Source: Nocardia sp. alder85J
GTDB taxonomy: Bacteria > Actinomycetota > Actinomycetes > Mycobacteriales > Mycobacteriaceae
NCBI RefSeq assembly: GCF_020176955.2
Contig: NZ_JAIUCZ020000003.1
Span: 62,001 to 126,000 of the forward strand
Direction of reading: 5' to 3'
Length of the DNA: 64,000 bases
The stretch's first letter is position 1. Every line of letters begins with the position of its first letter. Of this stretch, positions 24,720-32,363 are shown in pieces. Position numbers and translations under genes: made by a program. The notes beneath the pieces are model-generated. The model was not told the DNA's origin, ran no database searches, and saw nothing but the letters and a program-made list of their open reading frames with translations.

Positions 24720-25982
24720 TCATTCCGCCGCGACCCCCGCGATGATCAGCTGGTAGTACGCGCTGTCGAGATCGTGCTCCGGCGCGGTGAACACCGCGGC
24801 CAGGTCGGCGCGCCCGACCCGATTCGTCTCCGCCGCGCCGACCAGGGCCCGCACCGCCTCCGGCCGTGGTGGCGTGGCCTCGGCCGCCAGCAGTTCGACG
24901 ATCGCCGAGACGGTTTCGGCCGGGCCGGACACCGGCGGCAGCGCGGCCGCCGGATCGCCGCCGGGGCCGCCGCGGTACCACTGCCCGCCGGACCACCACA
25001 GGCAGAACGACAGCAGTCCGGCCCGCGAACGCGGATCCAGCACCGGATCGGCAACCCACGCCGGCGCACCCGCATAGAGATCCGGCAACGGGCCGCCGGT
25101 GTTGTAGGCGGCGTCCAGGTCCGGGTCCGTGGCGACCCCGCCGGACAGCACGGCCCGGCCGCCGGGCAGCAGGAACAGCGAGGAACCGCTGTGGAATCCG
25201 TCCTCGAACCAGGCCAGCGCCGGCGCCACCCCCGGGCCACGGGGGGAGCCGATGGCCAGGAAGGCCGCCGCGATCACCGTCCACCGCCCCCACAGCGCGG
25301 GCAGCTCGGGCACTCCGGCGACCGGCGCCGGCACCGCCCGCGCGGCTCTGGCCGCCTCCGCCGCCTGCCGCGGCGTGCGCACCTGACGACCCTCGTGCCA
25401 CAGATAGGCCGCCAGCCACAGCGGCAGTCGGCGGCGCGGGAACACGTGTAGATCCTCGAGATACGCCTCGGGGTCGAACAGCTGATCGTCCGGGAACGGT
25501 TCGGCGCCGTCGTCCGGGACGAGTTCGGTGTCGCCGCCCGCCTGCGCCGCGATCAGCAGCCGCCACCAGGGACCGTCGCCGTCGGGGGCCGACAGCAACC
25601 GGTGTTCCCGCACCGCGGCCAGGGTGGTCTCCGGCGGCTCCACCCGCGCGACCCGGTCCTGATCGTCGAGGAAGCCGACATAGCCGGCCTCGGCGGCGAC
25701 GGTCAGCGCGAACACCGCCTCCAGCCGGGTCCACCCGGCCGGTCCGAGCGCGGTCAACTCCCGGCCGATGCGCGCCTCCAGCTCCCGAATCCGGGCGGCC
25801 CGCTCGGCCGCGCCCGGATCGGCGGCCACGATGTCCGGTGGCTCGGCCGAAACAAGCTGTTCGGCAACGGATTCGGCGACCAGCTCGCCCATCAGTGGAT
25901 CGATTCCCAGTTCGCCGAGCAGGAACGGCACATCGGTGTCGATGGGTGTCGCCCTGGGGGCTTCGCCGTCGGAACTCGTCAC
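24720..25982 (-). CDS. Conserved T7SS-cassette partner protein (unknown family), copy 2
   Basis: 420 residues from GTG at 25982, chosen because GAGGAG lies upstream and the N-terminus (SSDGEAPRATPIDTDVPF) then aligns with that of the paralogue at 13347 (SDGEALLIADGSPDIPF). Shared C-terminal signatures are LPLWLAAYL, DLDAAYNTGGPLPDLYAGAPAW and LLSFCLWWSGGQW. It lies 189 bp upstream of the NRPS on the same strand and is divergent from the WXG-like gene at 26186. Unlike copy 1 it has no adjacent CpnT-N-like gene, so it may be an orphan of a split cassette. Function unknown. Confidence 0.75.
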   Translation of the reverse strand: MTSSDGEAPRATPIDTDVPFLLGELGIDPLMGELVAESVAEQLVSAEPPDIVAADPGAAERAARIRELEARIGRELTALGPAGWTRLEAVFALTVAAEAGYVGFLDDQDRVARVEPPETTLAAVREHRLLSAPDGDGPWWRLLIAAQAGGDTELVPDDGAEPFPDDQLFDPEAYLEDLHVFPRRRLPLWLAAYLWHEGRQVRTPRQAAEAARAARAVPAPVAGVPELPALWGRWTVIAAAFLAIGSPRGPGVAPALAWFEDGFHSGSSLFLLPGGRAVLSGGVATDPDLDAAYNTGGPLPDLYAGAPAWVADPVLDPRSRAGLLSFCLWWSGGQWYRGGPGGDPAAALPPVSGPAETVSAIVELLAAEATPPRPEAVRALVGAAETNRVGRADLAAVFTAPEHDLDSAYYQLIIAGVAAE

Positions 25983-26185
25983 GTCGCCGGGTCTCCTCGT
26001 CCGCGTGCCGAGCACGATGTCGGCCCCGGCCATCCTGACACAGCAGCGCAACGACTTTCGACGGCCGCGATGCCGAATGACCAGGTAAGAGTCGCGAATT
26101 CGCCCGGCCTTCATTATCGTGTTGCTCACCGGCCTCGTTTTCGTGATCCGATGGCGGTGTCCGTCTTGTCCGCAGGAGGTCCCCG

Positions 26186-27616
26186 GTGTCCGACGACTCG
26201 CTCGAGGTCCACATCGACGACCTGCGCAGGGCCGGTAAGAATTTCGAGGCCCTGAAGGATACTCTCGCGTCGATCGTGTCGAGTCTCACGGGTTCGCTCA
26301 ACGGGCTCGGCGAGCCGTGGGGCAACGACGAGATGGGCAAGAAGTTCAGCGAGGGCGCCACCGGCTACATCGCCTCCCGTGACGATCTCGTCGGCGCCAG
26401 CGGCGCGCTGGTCTCCTACGAGAACCTCTTCACCACCTACGGCGCCGACATGGTCGACGCCGCGGACGCCTTCGCGAAGAAAGAGGACTCCTTCGGCGAG
26501 CAGTACATCGAATCGATCGGCGGGTCCGGCGGTGGCGGGAGCGGCGGCGACAACGGCTCGGGGGGTGACAACGGCTCCGGCGGTGACAACGGCTCGGGTG
26601 GCGGCAACGGCTCGGGTGGCGGCAACGGCTCCGGCGGCGGCAATGGCCCGGGAAGTTCGGGCGGCGCGAATTCCGGCGGTAACAGCGGTACCTCGACGGG
26701 CGGCCTCGGCAGCGGACTCGGTTCCGGCGGACTCGGCAACGGCGGACTCGGCAACGGCGGACTCGGCAACAGTGGGCTCGGCAACGGCGGGCTCGGCAAC
26801 AGTGGCCTCGGCAACAGTGGCCTCGGCAACGGCGGGCTCGGCAACGGCGGGCTCGGCAACGGCGGGCTCGGCAACGGCGGGCTCGGCAACGGCGGCCTGG
26901 GCGACAGCGGTCTCGGGTCCGCGACCAGTCCCGATACCGGCTCCCTCGGTTCCGGACTCGGATCGGGTCTGGGCGACGGCTCGGCCGGCACCGATTCCGG
27001 GCTGGGCACAGCGGGTTCGGGCACCGGCGACGGCGCCTACGGCAGCACCGGAACCGGCACCGACGGCACCGGAACCGGCTACGGCACAGGCGATTACGGC
27101 GCCAGCGGCCCGTACTCACCGACCGGCGAATACGGTGCGGACGGTCAGCCGATCGACGGTTACGGATCCGGCAGCCCCTTCGGCACTCTCGGTAACTACG
27201 GGACCGGTGGCAGCGGTCCGGATTACACCGATGCCGCGGCCCGATCCGCGGCCACGTCCGGTGGTTCCACCACCGGCGGCGGCGCCGGCCAGTCGGGCGG
27301 CGGGGCCGGCGGCGGCGCGGCGGGTCTCTCGTCGAATCCCCAGGGCCCCTTCGAAGGTGAACAGCTGGCCAAGGGCACGGCGGGCACCTCGGCGGCCGGA
27401 TCGCGGGCGGGCGCCGGACCACTCGGCGGGATGCCGTACGGGCCGGGCTCGCCCGGTGGCGGCGGCCGCTCGCGCAATTCGCCCGAGGCCGAACGCAAGA
27501 AGCGTCGGCCCGCCCGCTCCGGCCAGTCCACGGAGCCGGAGCCGGAGGAGAACGACGGCGGCACCGGCAGCGGCATCTGGGAGCGATCGGGCTGGTCGAC
27601 CCCGCCCGGCACCTGA
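26186..27616 (+). CDS. WXG100-like protein with long Gly-rich repeat tail
   Basis: 476 residues from GTG at 26186, preceded by AGGAGGT at 26174-26180. Residues 1-110 are a helical hairpin of the PWGNDEMGKKF / GYIASRDDL subtype. From about residue 112 the protein is low complexity: GGDNGSG repeats, then about a dozen GLGNG/GLGNS pentapeptides (about residues 180-240), Gly/Thr/Tyr-rich stretches, and finally a basic-acidic end (RKKRRPAR, EPEPEEND). The design resembles mycobacterial PE_PGRS/PPE-MPTR proteins: a secretion-competent helical head with a glycine-rich passenger. It is the first gene of the plus-strand ESX operon, 20 bp before the SseB-like gene. Confidence 0.8.
   Translation: MSDDSLEVHIDDLRRAGKNFEALKDTLASIVSSLTGSLNGLGEPWGNDEMGKKFSEGATGYIASRDDLVGASGALVSYENLFTTYGADMVDAADAFAKKEDSFGEQYIESIGGSGGGGSGGDNGSGGDNGSGGDNGSGGGNGSGGGNGSGGGNGPGSSGGANSGGNSGTSTGGLGSGLGSGGLGNGGLGNGGLGNSGLGNGGLGNSGLGNSGLGNGGLGNGGLGNGGLGNGGLGNGGLGDSGLGSATSPDTGSLGSGLGSGLGDGSAGTDSGLGTAGSGTGDGAYGSTGTGTDGTGTGYGTGDYGASGPYSPTGEYGADGQPIDGYGSGSPFGTLGNYGTGGSGPDYTDAAARSAATSGGSTTGGGAGQSGGGAGGGAAGLSSNPQGPFEGEQLAKGTAGTSAAGSRAGAGPLGGMPYGPGSPGGGGRSRNSPEAERKKRRPARSGQSTEPEPEENDGGTGSGIWERSGWSTPPGT
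26706..26920 (+). repeat. 15-bp tandem repeats encoding GLGNG/S pentapeptides
   Basis: Units of the form ggc-ctc-ggc-aac-(ggc or agt) repeat about 12-14 times, with variation mainly in the last codon. They sit in frame inside the WXG-like gene. Near-identical units imply active slippage; unit number probably varies between strains. Confidence 0.85.
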
Positions 27617-27636
27617 TCGCGAAAGGAACCCGACCC

Positions 27637-28305
27637 GTGAATCCCGAACCCACCGTGGCGGACTCGTTCGACGAGGCGGAGTGGCTGGAAACCCTGCTGG
27701 CCGAGTTCTGCGCCCCGATGAGCGAGATCGGCGACCTCGACGACGCCGATCTGGTGGCCCGCGCCGCCACCGACCTGATCGACGGCATCAGCCACTGGGC
27801 CACGGTGGACGAGTTCCATCCGGCCTTCACCCGCGCCGTGACTTCCGCCACGCTGCCCGCGGCGACGCTACTGGCCGCGGAGGGGCATACCGAGGCCGAG
27901 ATCCTGACCTTCCTGCGGCAGTTGCTGGCCGAGTTGGAGCGGCGGCGGCCCTGGCCGGATCCGGCGTTCCTCGAGGCCGATGCCACCGAATGGCCCTCGG
28001 CCGGCGCCGGTCTGCCCATCGGCTGGGTCGAACTACCGACGGCCCTGGTCGAGCACGCCGTCAAGGCGACTTTCGACGAATCCGAGGACGGCGCACCGGT
28101 ACTGGTGCTGCGGCTGCGCGGTGGCCAACTGGTGGCGCTGATCGGTGAGGCCGGGGACCGGCCCTCGCGGTTCGTGGTCGTCCTGCCCGATGCCGACGGG
28201 CAACAGGATGCCGACGACGTGATCGGCTACCTCGTGGGGTACGCTGGGCTGCCCGTGCGCACCGAGGGCGTCCAGCGATCCTTCACGATGTTGTCGGACC
28301 TGTGA
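27637..28305 (+). CDS. T7SS-associated SseB-like protein (single domain)
   Basis: 222 residues; GTG at 27637 with AAAGGAA at about 27622-27628. It is homologous to the C-terminal half of the protein at 61457-62611: shared DLIDGISHWATVDEFHPAF / DLIDRVSYPATVEEFYPAL, LAELERRRPWPDPA / TAELERRQPWPSPA, and VLVLRLRGGQLVALIGEAGD / FMVLRLRPGQVIGLAGDDG. No signal peptide. Both copies neighbour WXG-like genes of the same subtype. Likely a cytosolic accessory factor (chaperone or adaptor) for those substrates; no enzymatic motif is visible. Confidence 0.7.
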   Translation: MNPEPTVADSFDEAEWLETLLAEFCAPMSEIGDLDDADLVARAATDLIDGISHWATVDEFHPAFTRAVTSATLPAATLLAAEGHTEAEILTFLRQLLAELERRRPWPDPAFLEADATEWPSAGAGLPIGWVELPTALVEHAVKATFDESEDGAPVLVLRLRGGQLVALIGEAGDRPSRFVVVLPDADGQQDADDVIGYLVGYAGLPVRTEGVQRSFTMLSDL

Positions 28306-28318
28306 TGTACTGAATCTC

Positions 28319-28810
28319 GTGTCGCGACCGAACGAACGGCTGGTCTCGGATTTCGCCCAGTTCCTCGATTCCTTCCACGATGTCATGGCGCAGCTGATCG
28401 ATGCCCGGCAGCAGCGCGACGCCCTCACCGCGTCGGCGAGCGTGGAACGTGGGCGAATCACCGTGGAGGTGAACGCCTCCGGATCCGTTGTGCGCACCAT
28501 CTTCACCGAGGACGTCGACGATCTCAGCTACGGCCAGATCGCCCGGGCCACCGTGCAGGCCGCGCAGCAGGCCGCGGCCGAGGTACGGCGCAAGGCCGAG
28601 GAGTTGCTGGCCCCGTTGCACGCCGCCCGCGCGCGCCTGCCGAAGATCGGCGATTTCATCGAAGGCGTACCGACACTGGAGGATCGGATCGCCGCACCAC
28701 CTCCGGCGCCGCTGACCCCGCCGAGCGAACGAGAGCAGGACACGGCCCGGCCGGAATTCGAGGATGCGGTCGAGTACCGGCCGAACCAGCGCGGCACCTT
28801 CGATCGCTGA
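28319..28810 (+). CDS. YbaB/EbfC-fold protein 1
   Basis: 163 residues from GTG at 28319. No strong ribosome site is visible; the gap to the previous stop is 13 bp, so re-initiation is plausible. An N-terminal helix is followed by RGRITVEVNASGSVVRTIF, the beta-strand pair typical of YbaB/EbfC nucleoid-associated proteins, and a C-terminal helix (ATVQAAQQAAAEVRRKAEEL). The extra 50-residue tail ends EYRPNQRGTFDR. YbaB-like proteins recur in ESX loci (EspL type). Here it is one of four. Likely role is partner binding within the secretion locus rather than DNA binding, but that is unproven. Confidence 0.75.
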   Translation: MSRPNERLVSDFAQFLDSFHDVMAQLIDARQQRDALTASASVERGRITVEVNASGSVVRTIFTEDVDDLSYGQIARATVQAAQQAAAEVRRKAEELLAPLHAARARLPKIGDFIEGVPTLEDRIAAPPPAPLTPPSEREQDTARPEFEDAVEYRPNQRGTFDR

Positions 28811-28822
28811 GAGGGAATCGTC

Positions 28823-29182
28823 ATGTCCGACAACGAATTCGCTGCCAAGATCGAGCAGTTCCGGGAACAGGCCGATGAAATCGGCCGATTGCAGGAGGCC
28901 CGCACCCGGCTGATGGGGGTCGGCACCGCCGAACGCCGCCGCGTCACCGTCACCGTCAATGCCGACGGCATTGTGATCGATATCAAATTCTCTTCGGACA
29001 TCGGCGATCTCGAGTACGACGAGATCGCCACGGCCATCACCGAGGCGTCCCGGCTGGCCGTCGCCGATGTGGCCGGACAGACCACCGCGCTGTTCGCGCC
29101 GATCGCGGTGGAGTCGACCGGACGTGTCGGGCTCACCGAGACGCTGGCCGATATCGATGCACTTCGTGATCAGTTGCACTGA
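28823..29182 (+). CDS. YbaB/EbfC-fold protein 2
   Basis: 119 residues; ATG at 28823 with GAGAGGGA 8 bp upstream. The layout is a helix (FAAKIEQFREQADEI), strands (RRVTVTVNADGIVIDIKF), then SDIGDLEYDEIATAI and a C-terminal helix: the complete YbaB fold without extension. It lies 12 bp after YbaB protein 1 and may form a heterodimer with it. It precedes, by about 110 bp, the first large two-module substrate gene. Confidence 0.8.
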   Translation: MSDNEFAAKIEQFREQADEIGRLQEARTRLMGVGTAERRRVTVTVNADGIVIDIKFSSDIGDLEYDEIATAITEASRLAVADVAGQTTALFAPIAVESTGRVGLTETLADIDALRDQLH

Positions 29183-29294
29183 AATCCGCTGCGGAACAGT
29201 GGGTTAACAGGAGGTACGCCCCCGGTTCACAGCGCGCGCCCCCGCCCGACCTGTGATAAATAGTCCATACAGAACGGCACGTGGGAGTTTGACC

Positions 29295-31082
29295 GTGGCA
29301 CCCGATCCGAGCCTCACCGACGACACCGGCTGGTCCGGCCTGAGCACGACGGCGCGCAACGGCGATCTCATGCTCGAGCCCGGCGTCGCGGAGACGGCCG
29401 CCAACCATGTCCTGGACGCGCTGAACTCGATCGTCGGTGCGCACCAGTGGATTCAGCAGAACCTCCAGCTGGCCAGCCCGACCGTCGCGAGCACCGCGTC
29501 CGGTACCGCGCTCGCGGGCGTCTTCCACAAGAAGATCGCCACCGATCTCGAGGATCGGATGATCAAGCATCAGAACATCCTCACCGATATGGGCAACGCT
29601 TTCGTCGAGGCCGGCAAGGCCTACGCGGCGGCCGAGACCACCAGTGCGCAGAACTTCGGCGCCCAGGTCACCGCGCTGTCCAACATGTCGTTCAGCAATC
29701 CGACCGGCACCGCCCCGGCGGGTTCGCCGTTCATCCAGGCGCTGCCGCCGCGCGGCACCCCGAACTGGCCGGGCACCCCGATGGACAGCGTGTCGATCAC
29801 GCCGGAGCTGGGCTCGACCCTGCAATGGGAGCAGCTGTACCAGATCGGGCAGAGCATCGACGCACAGGGCGTCGCGAACGCCGGCGGTGTCTGGTACTGG
29901 CTGGCGCAACTCGTGCTGCAACCGACGTTCGACACGCTGAAGCAGAACATCTCGGGTCTGTCGAGCCAGTGGACGGGCAGCGGCGCCACCGCGTCGATCA
30001 ACGCCACCACGAAGTACACGACGGAATCGAAGACCCTCACCGACGACATGAACAAGCTGGGCGACCTGCTGATCTTCACGGCGGACTGGCTCCAGAACAC
30101 CAAGACCTCGATGCCGCAGACGGAGACCCCGCCGACCACCAGCAGCTCCGGGGCCACGCTCACCCCCGCCGACAGCCAGGCCCTGCTACTCCAGTACCAG
30201 AACGCCTTCAACACCAGTTACTACGACAATTTCTCCGGCACCACGAACAACGTCGTCGCGCTGACCGACCCGAACCCGGTGACCAACGGCAACGTCAACA
30301 GCAACACCCAGACGACCAACGCCAATCCGAACGATTTCTCCTCGGGCTACGGCGACACCACCCCCAGCAACAGTGAGTACACCCCGTCGAACACCTCCGG
30401 CGGCAGCGGCGGCAGTTCGAACGGCAACTCGGGCGGTACCGGCGGCGACACCTCCTCCGGGAGCACCGGCACCGGCGACACCGGCACGGGCACCACGGGT
30501 TCGGGAACCACCGGGACGGGAACCGGCACCGATACGGGTACCGGTACCGGCCTCGGCGACACCGGCACCGGCACCACGGGTTCGGGAACCACCGGCACCG
30601 ACGGCACGGGTACCGGTACCGGTCTCGGCGACACCGCGACCTCGGGCCTGGACGCGCTGTCGGGGCTGAACGGCGACAAACTCGCCGACCCGGCAGGCAA
30701 TTTCGCCGGAAATCCGATGCTCGGCGGAAATCCGCTCGGCCGGGCGGCCGACGACCTCGCACGCGCCGAGCGCGGCCTGCTCGGTGGCCTCGGCAAGGGC
30801 GCGCTGGGCCGGGCCGGCGAGGCGCTCGCCGCGGAGGAGAAGCTGCTCCAGGACGAGTCGAAGCTGTTCCCGCGCTCCAAACTTCCGCTCGAGGCCGAGC
30901 GGCTCGGCCGGGCCGGTGCGGCGGAGGGCCGCGAACCCGGCTTCCCGTTCGGCGGTTCGCCGCAGGGCAAGAAGGACGAGGAGAAGGAGCGCAAACGCTC
31001 CGACCTGCTCAACTCCACCGAACATCTCGACGAGGCGATCGGGCCCCTCGATCCCAGTATCCGTCCGGTGCTGGACCGGTGA
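29295..31082 (+). CDS. Large two-module T7SS substrate-like protein 1
   Basis: 595 residues; GTG at 29295 with GGGAG at 29283-29287. Module 1 (about 20-130) is a long helical hairpin containing HQNILTDMGNAFVEAGKAY. Module 2 (about 175-275) carries a W-T-G turn (LSSQWTGSGATASI) followed by a helix, like WXG100. Then come an Asn/Thr/Ser linker and Gly/Thr repeats (about 350-450), and a charged C-terminal region with ESKLFPRSKLP and KRSDLLNSTEHLDEAIG, ending RPVLDR. The same architecture recurs at 32360 and 35346. No Sec signal is present. The next gene, overlapping by 4 bp, is EspG, so this is probably an EspG-chaperoned ESX substrate. Confidence 0.75.
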   Translation: MAPDPSLTDDTGWSGLSTTARNGDLMLEPGVAETAANHVLDALNSIVGAHQWIQQNLQLASPTVASTASGTALAGVFHKKIATDLEDRMIKHQNILTDMGNAFVEAGKAYAAAETTSAQNFGAQVTALSNMSFSNPTGTAPAGSPFIQALPPRGTPNWPGTPMDSVSITPELGSTLQWEQLYQIGQSIDAQGVANAGGVWYWLAQLVLQPTFDTLKQNISGLSSQWTGSGATASINATTKYTTESKTLTDDMNKLGDLLIFTADWLQNTKTSMPQTETPPTTSSSGATLTPADSQALLLQYQNAFNTSYYDNFSGTTNNVVALTDPNPVTNGNVNSNTQTTNANPNDFSSGYGDTTPSNSEYTPSNTSGGSGGSSNGNSGGTGGDTSSGSTGTGDTGTGTTGSGTTGTGTGTDTGTGTGLGDTGTGTTGSGTTGTDGTGTGTGLGDTATSGLDALSGLNGDKLADPAGNFAGNPMLGGNPLGRAADDLARAERGLLGGLGKGALGRAGEALAAEEKLLQDESKLFPRSKLPLEAERLGRAGAAEGREPGFPFGGSPQGKKDEEKERKRSDLLNSTEHLDEAIGPLDPSIRPVLDR

Positions 31083-31864
31083 GCGTCACCTGGAATCTCA
31101 CCGACGCCGAACTGGTCGTCGCCTGGGAGCGACTGTTCGAGGAGCGGCTGCCCGCGCCGCTGTGCGCGCTGATGCGCGAGCACTACGCGGACGAGTACCG
31201 GCGGATGGCGGACCGGACCTGGGATGCGATGTGGGAACGGCACGACGGCTCGCTCCAGGACGCGCTCGGCCGGGTGGCGCACGCCGACGTCCGGGTGCTC
31301 ACACACAGCGTGGATCCGGCCGATCAGGAGAATTCGGCGGCCCGGGTCCGGGTGCTCGGCGCGCGGCAGGGCGCGGTGGCCGTGCTGATCCGGCAGTTGC
31401 CCGGTGAAACCATGTGGCACAGTAGCGGTTTCGTGATCACGATGGGCCCGGCGGAGCGATTGGCCGGTGCGGTCGTGGGTGCGCTGCCGCCGCGCGCGCC
31501 GGGCCGGTTGCCGGACACCCCGTTGGTGAGTTCGCCGGATCGCAGCGACACCGATCACTGGTACGGACGATCCGAGGTGCTCGACGACTACGTCGAGCTG
31601 GAACGCCGCAGCACCGCCTGGCTGAATCTGCCCATCGAGGTGCTGGGTGTGGTCGAAACCTTCCAGGGCAGTTCGATTTTCGGCCCGCGTGGGATCACGA
31701 AACATCGCATCTTCTGGCGGGATCTGGTGGAGGACGGCCGGTACGCCATCGCCGACACCGCGACGCCGGTCGCGGTCGCGGCGGATCCGCATCGGCTGGC
31801 GGCGATGATCGGCGCCGACATCGCCAAGGTGCTCCAGACAGTGGAGGACGAGCGCAGTGCCTGA
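31079..31864 (+). CDS. espG: EspG-family ESX chaperone 1
   Basis: 261 residues; GTG at 31079 overlaps the substrate stop (GTGA). The N-terminus TWNLTDAELVVAWERLFEERLPAPL is the EspG hallmark. The middle has AVLIRQLPGETMWHSSGFVITMGPAERLAGAVVGALPP, and the C-terminus has RRSTAWLNLPIEVLGVVETFQGSSIFGPRGITKHRIFW followed by DGRYAI. EspG proteins bind PPE-like helical substrates in the cytosol and keep them soluble for the EccC gate. This copy is most likely dedicated to the protein encoded directly upstream. Confidence 0.8.
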   Translation: MSVTWNLTDAELVVAWERLFEERLPAPLCALMREHYADEYRRMADRTWDAMWERHDGSLQDALGRVAHADVRVLTHSVDPADQENSAARVRVLGARQGAVAVLIRQLPGETMWHSSGFVITMGPAERLAGAVVGALPPRAPGRLPDTPLVSSPDRSDTDHWYGRSEVLDDYVELERRSTAWLNLPIEVLGVVETFQGSSIFGPRGITKHRIFWRDLVEDGRYAIADTATPVAVAADPHRLAAMIGADIAKVLQTVEDERSA

Positions 31865-32363
31865 TCGGTCATGGTTCCCCGAGGACGAGGACGCCGGATA
31901 CACCGGCGCGATCCACGACGGCGCCGTCTACGAGGGGGTCGAGCCGGAGACCGACGACGACCGTCCCGACCCGCCACCGGAGCCCGAGCCCGACACCGAA
32001 GCGGCACCGGACGAACCGGTCTTCACCACGTACACGACCGCGGACGCCGCCCTGCGCGGCGGTGAGATCGTGGTGACCGCAACCGAATCCGGCCTGCCGA
32101 TGGCGTTGCGGGTGCAGGCCGACCAACTGCGTCGCGACCCCGCGGAACTGGCCGACGATCTGCTGCGGCTGTGCCGGCTGGCCGCCAACCGAGCCGGACT
32201 GACCCGGCGCACCGACCTCGCCGCACTGGGGATCACGGATCGGGCCCTGGATCTGCTGGGCCTGCCCACCCAGGATGCGGTGGAGCAGAACGAGATCGGT
32301 GACGAGAACGACCATGGATACGAGCCGCGCAGCTGGCTCGACCGAGACGGGAGTGTGTGGTGA
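31857..32363 (+). CDS. Acidic protein with YbaB-like C-terminal domain
   Basis: 168 residues; GTG at 31857 overlaps the espG stop by 8 bp and its own stop overlaps the next start by 4 bp. Residues 1-55 are Asp/Glu/Pro-rich and probably disordered. Residues about 58-140 show a YbaB-like pattern (GGEIVVTATESGLPMALRV, then LADDLLRLCRLAANRAGL). The end is acidic. Tight coupling between an EspG and the second large substrate implies a role in substrate handling. The YbaB assignment is weaker than for the two upstream copies. Confidence 0.65.
   Translation: MPDRSWFPEDEDAGYTGAIHDGAVYEGVEPETDDDRPDPPPEPEPDTEAAPDEPVFTTYTTADAALRGGEIVVTATESGLPMALRVQADQLRRDPAELADDLLRLCRLAANRAGLTRRTDLAALGITDRALDLLGLPTQDAVEQNEIGDENDHGYEPRSWLDRDGSVW

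Noticed and set aside
19134..25451. Two plus-strand open frames of about 980 and 1100 codons opposite the NRPS
   Set aside because: Arg/His/Gly-rich shadows of a well-defined NRPS; no start signals or domains.
26530..26920. Regular short repeats that could suggest a CRISPR array
   Set aside because: Units are 15 bp without unique spacers and are translated in frame as Gly-rich peptides; no cas genes in the window.
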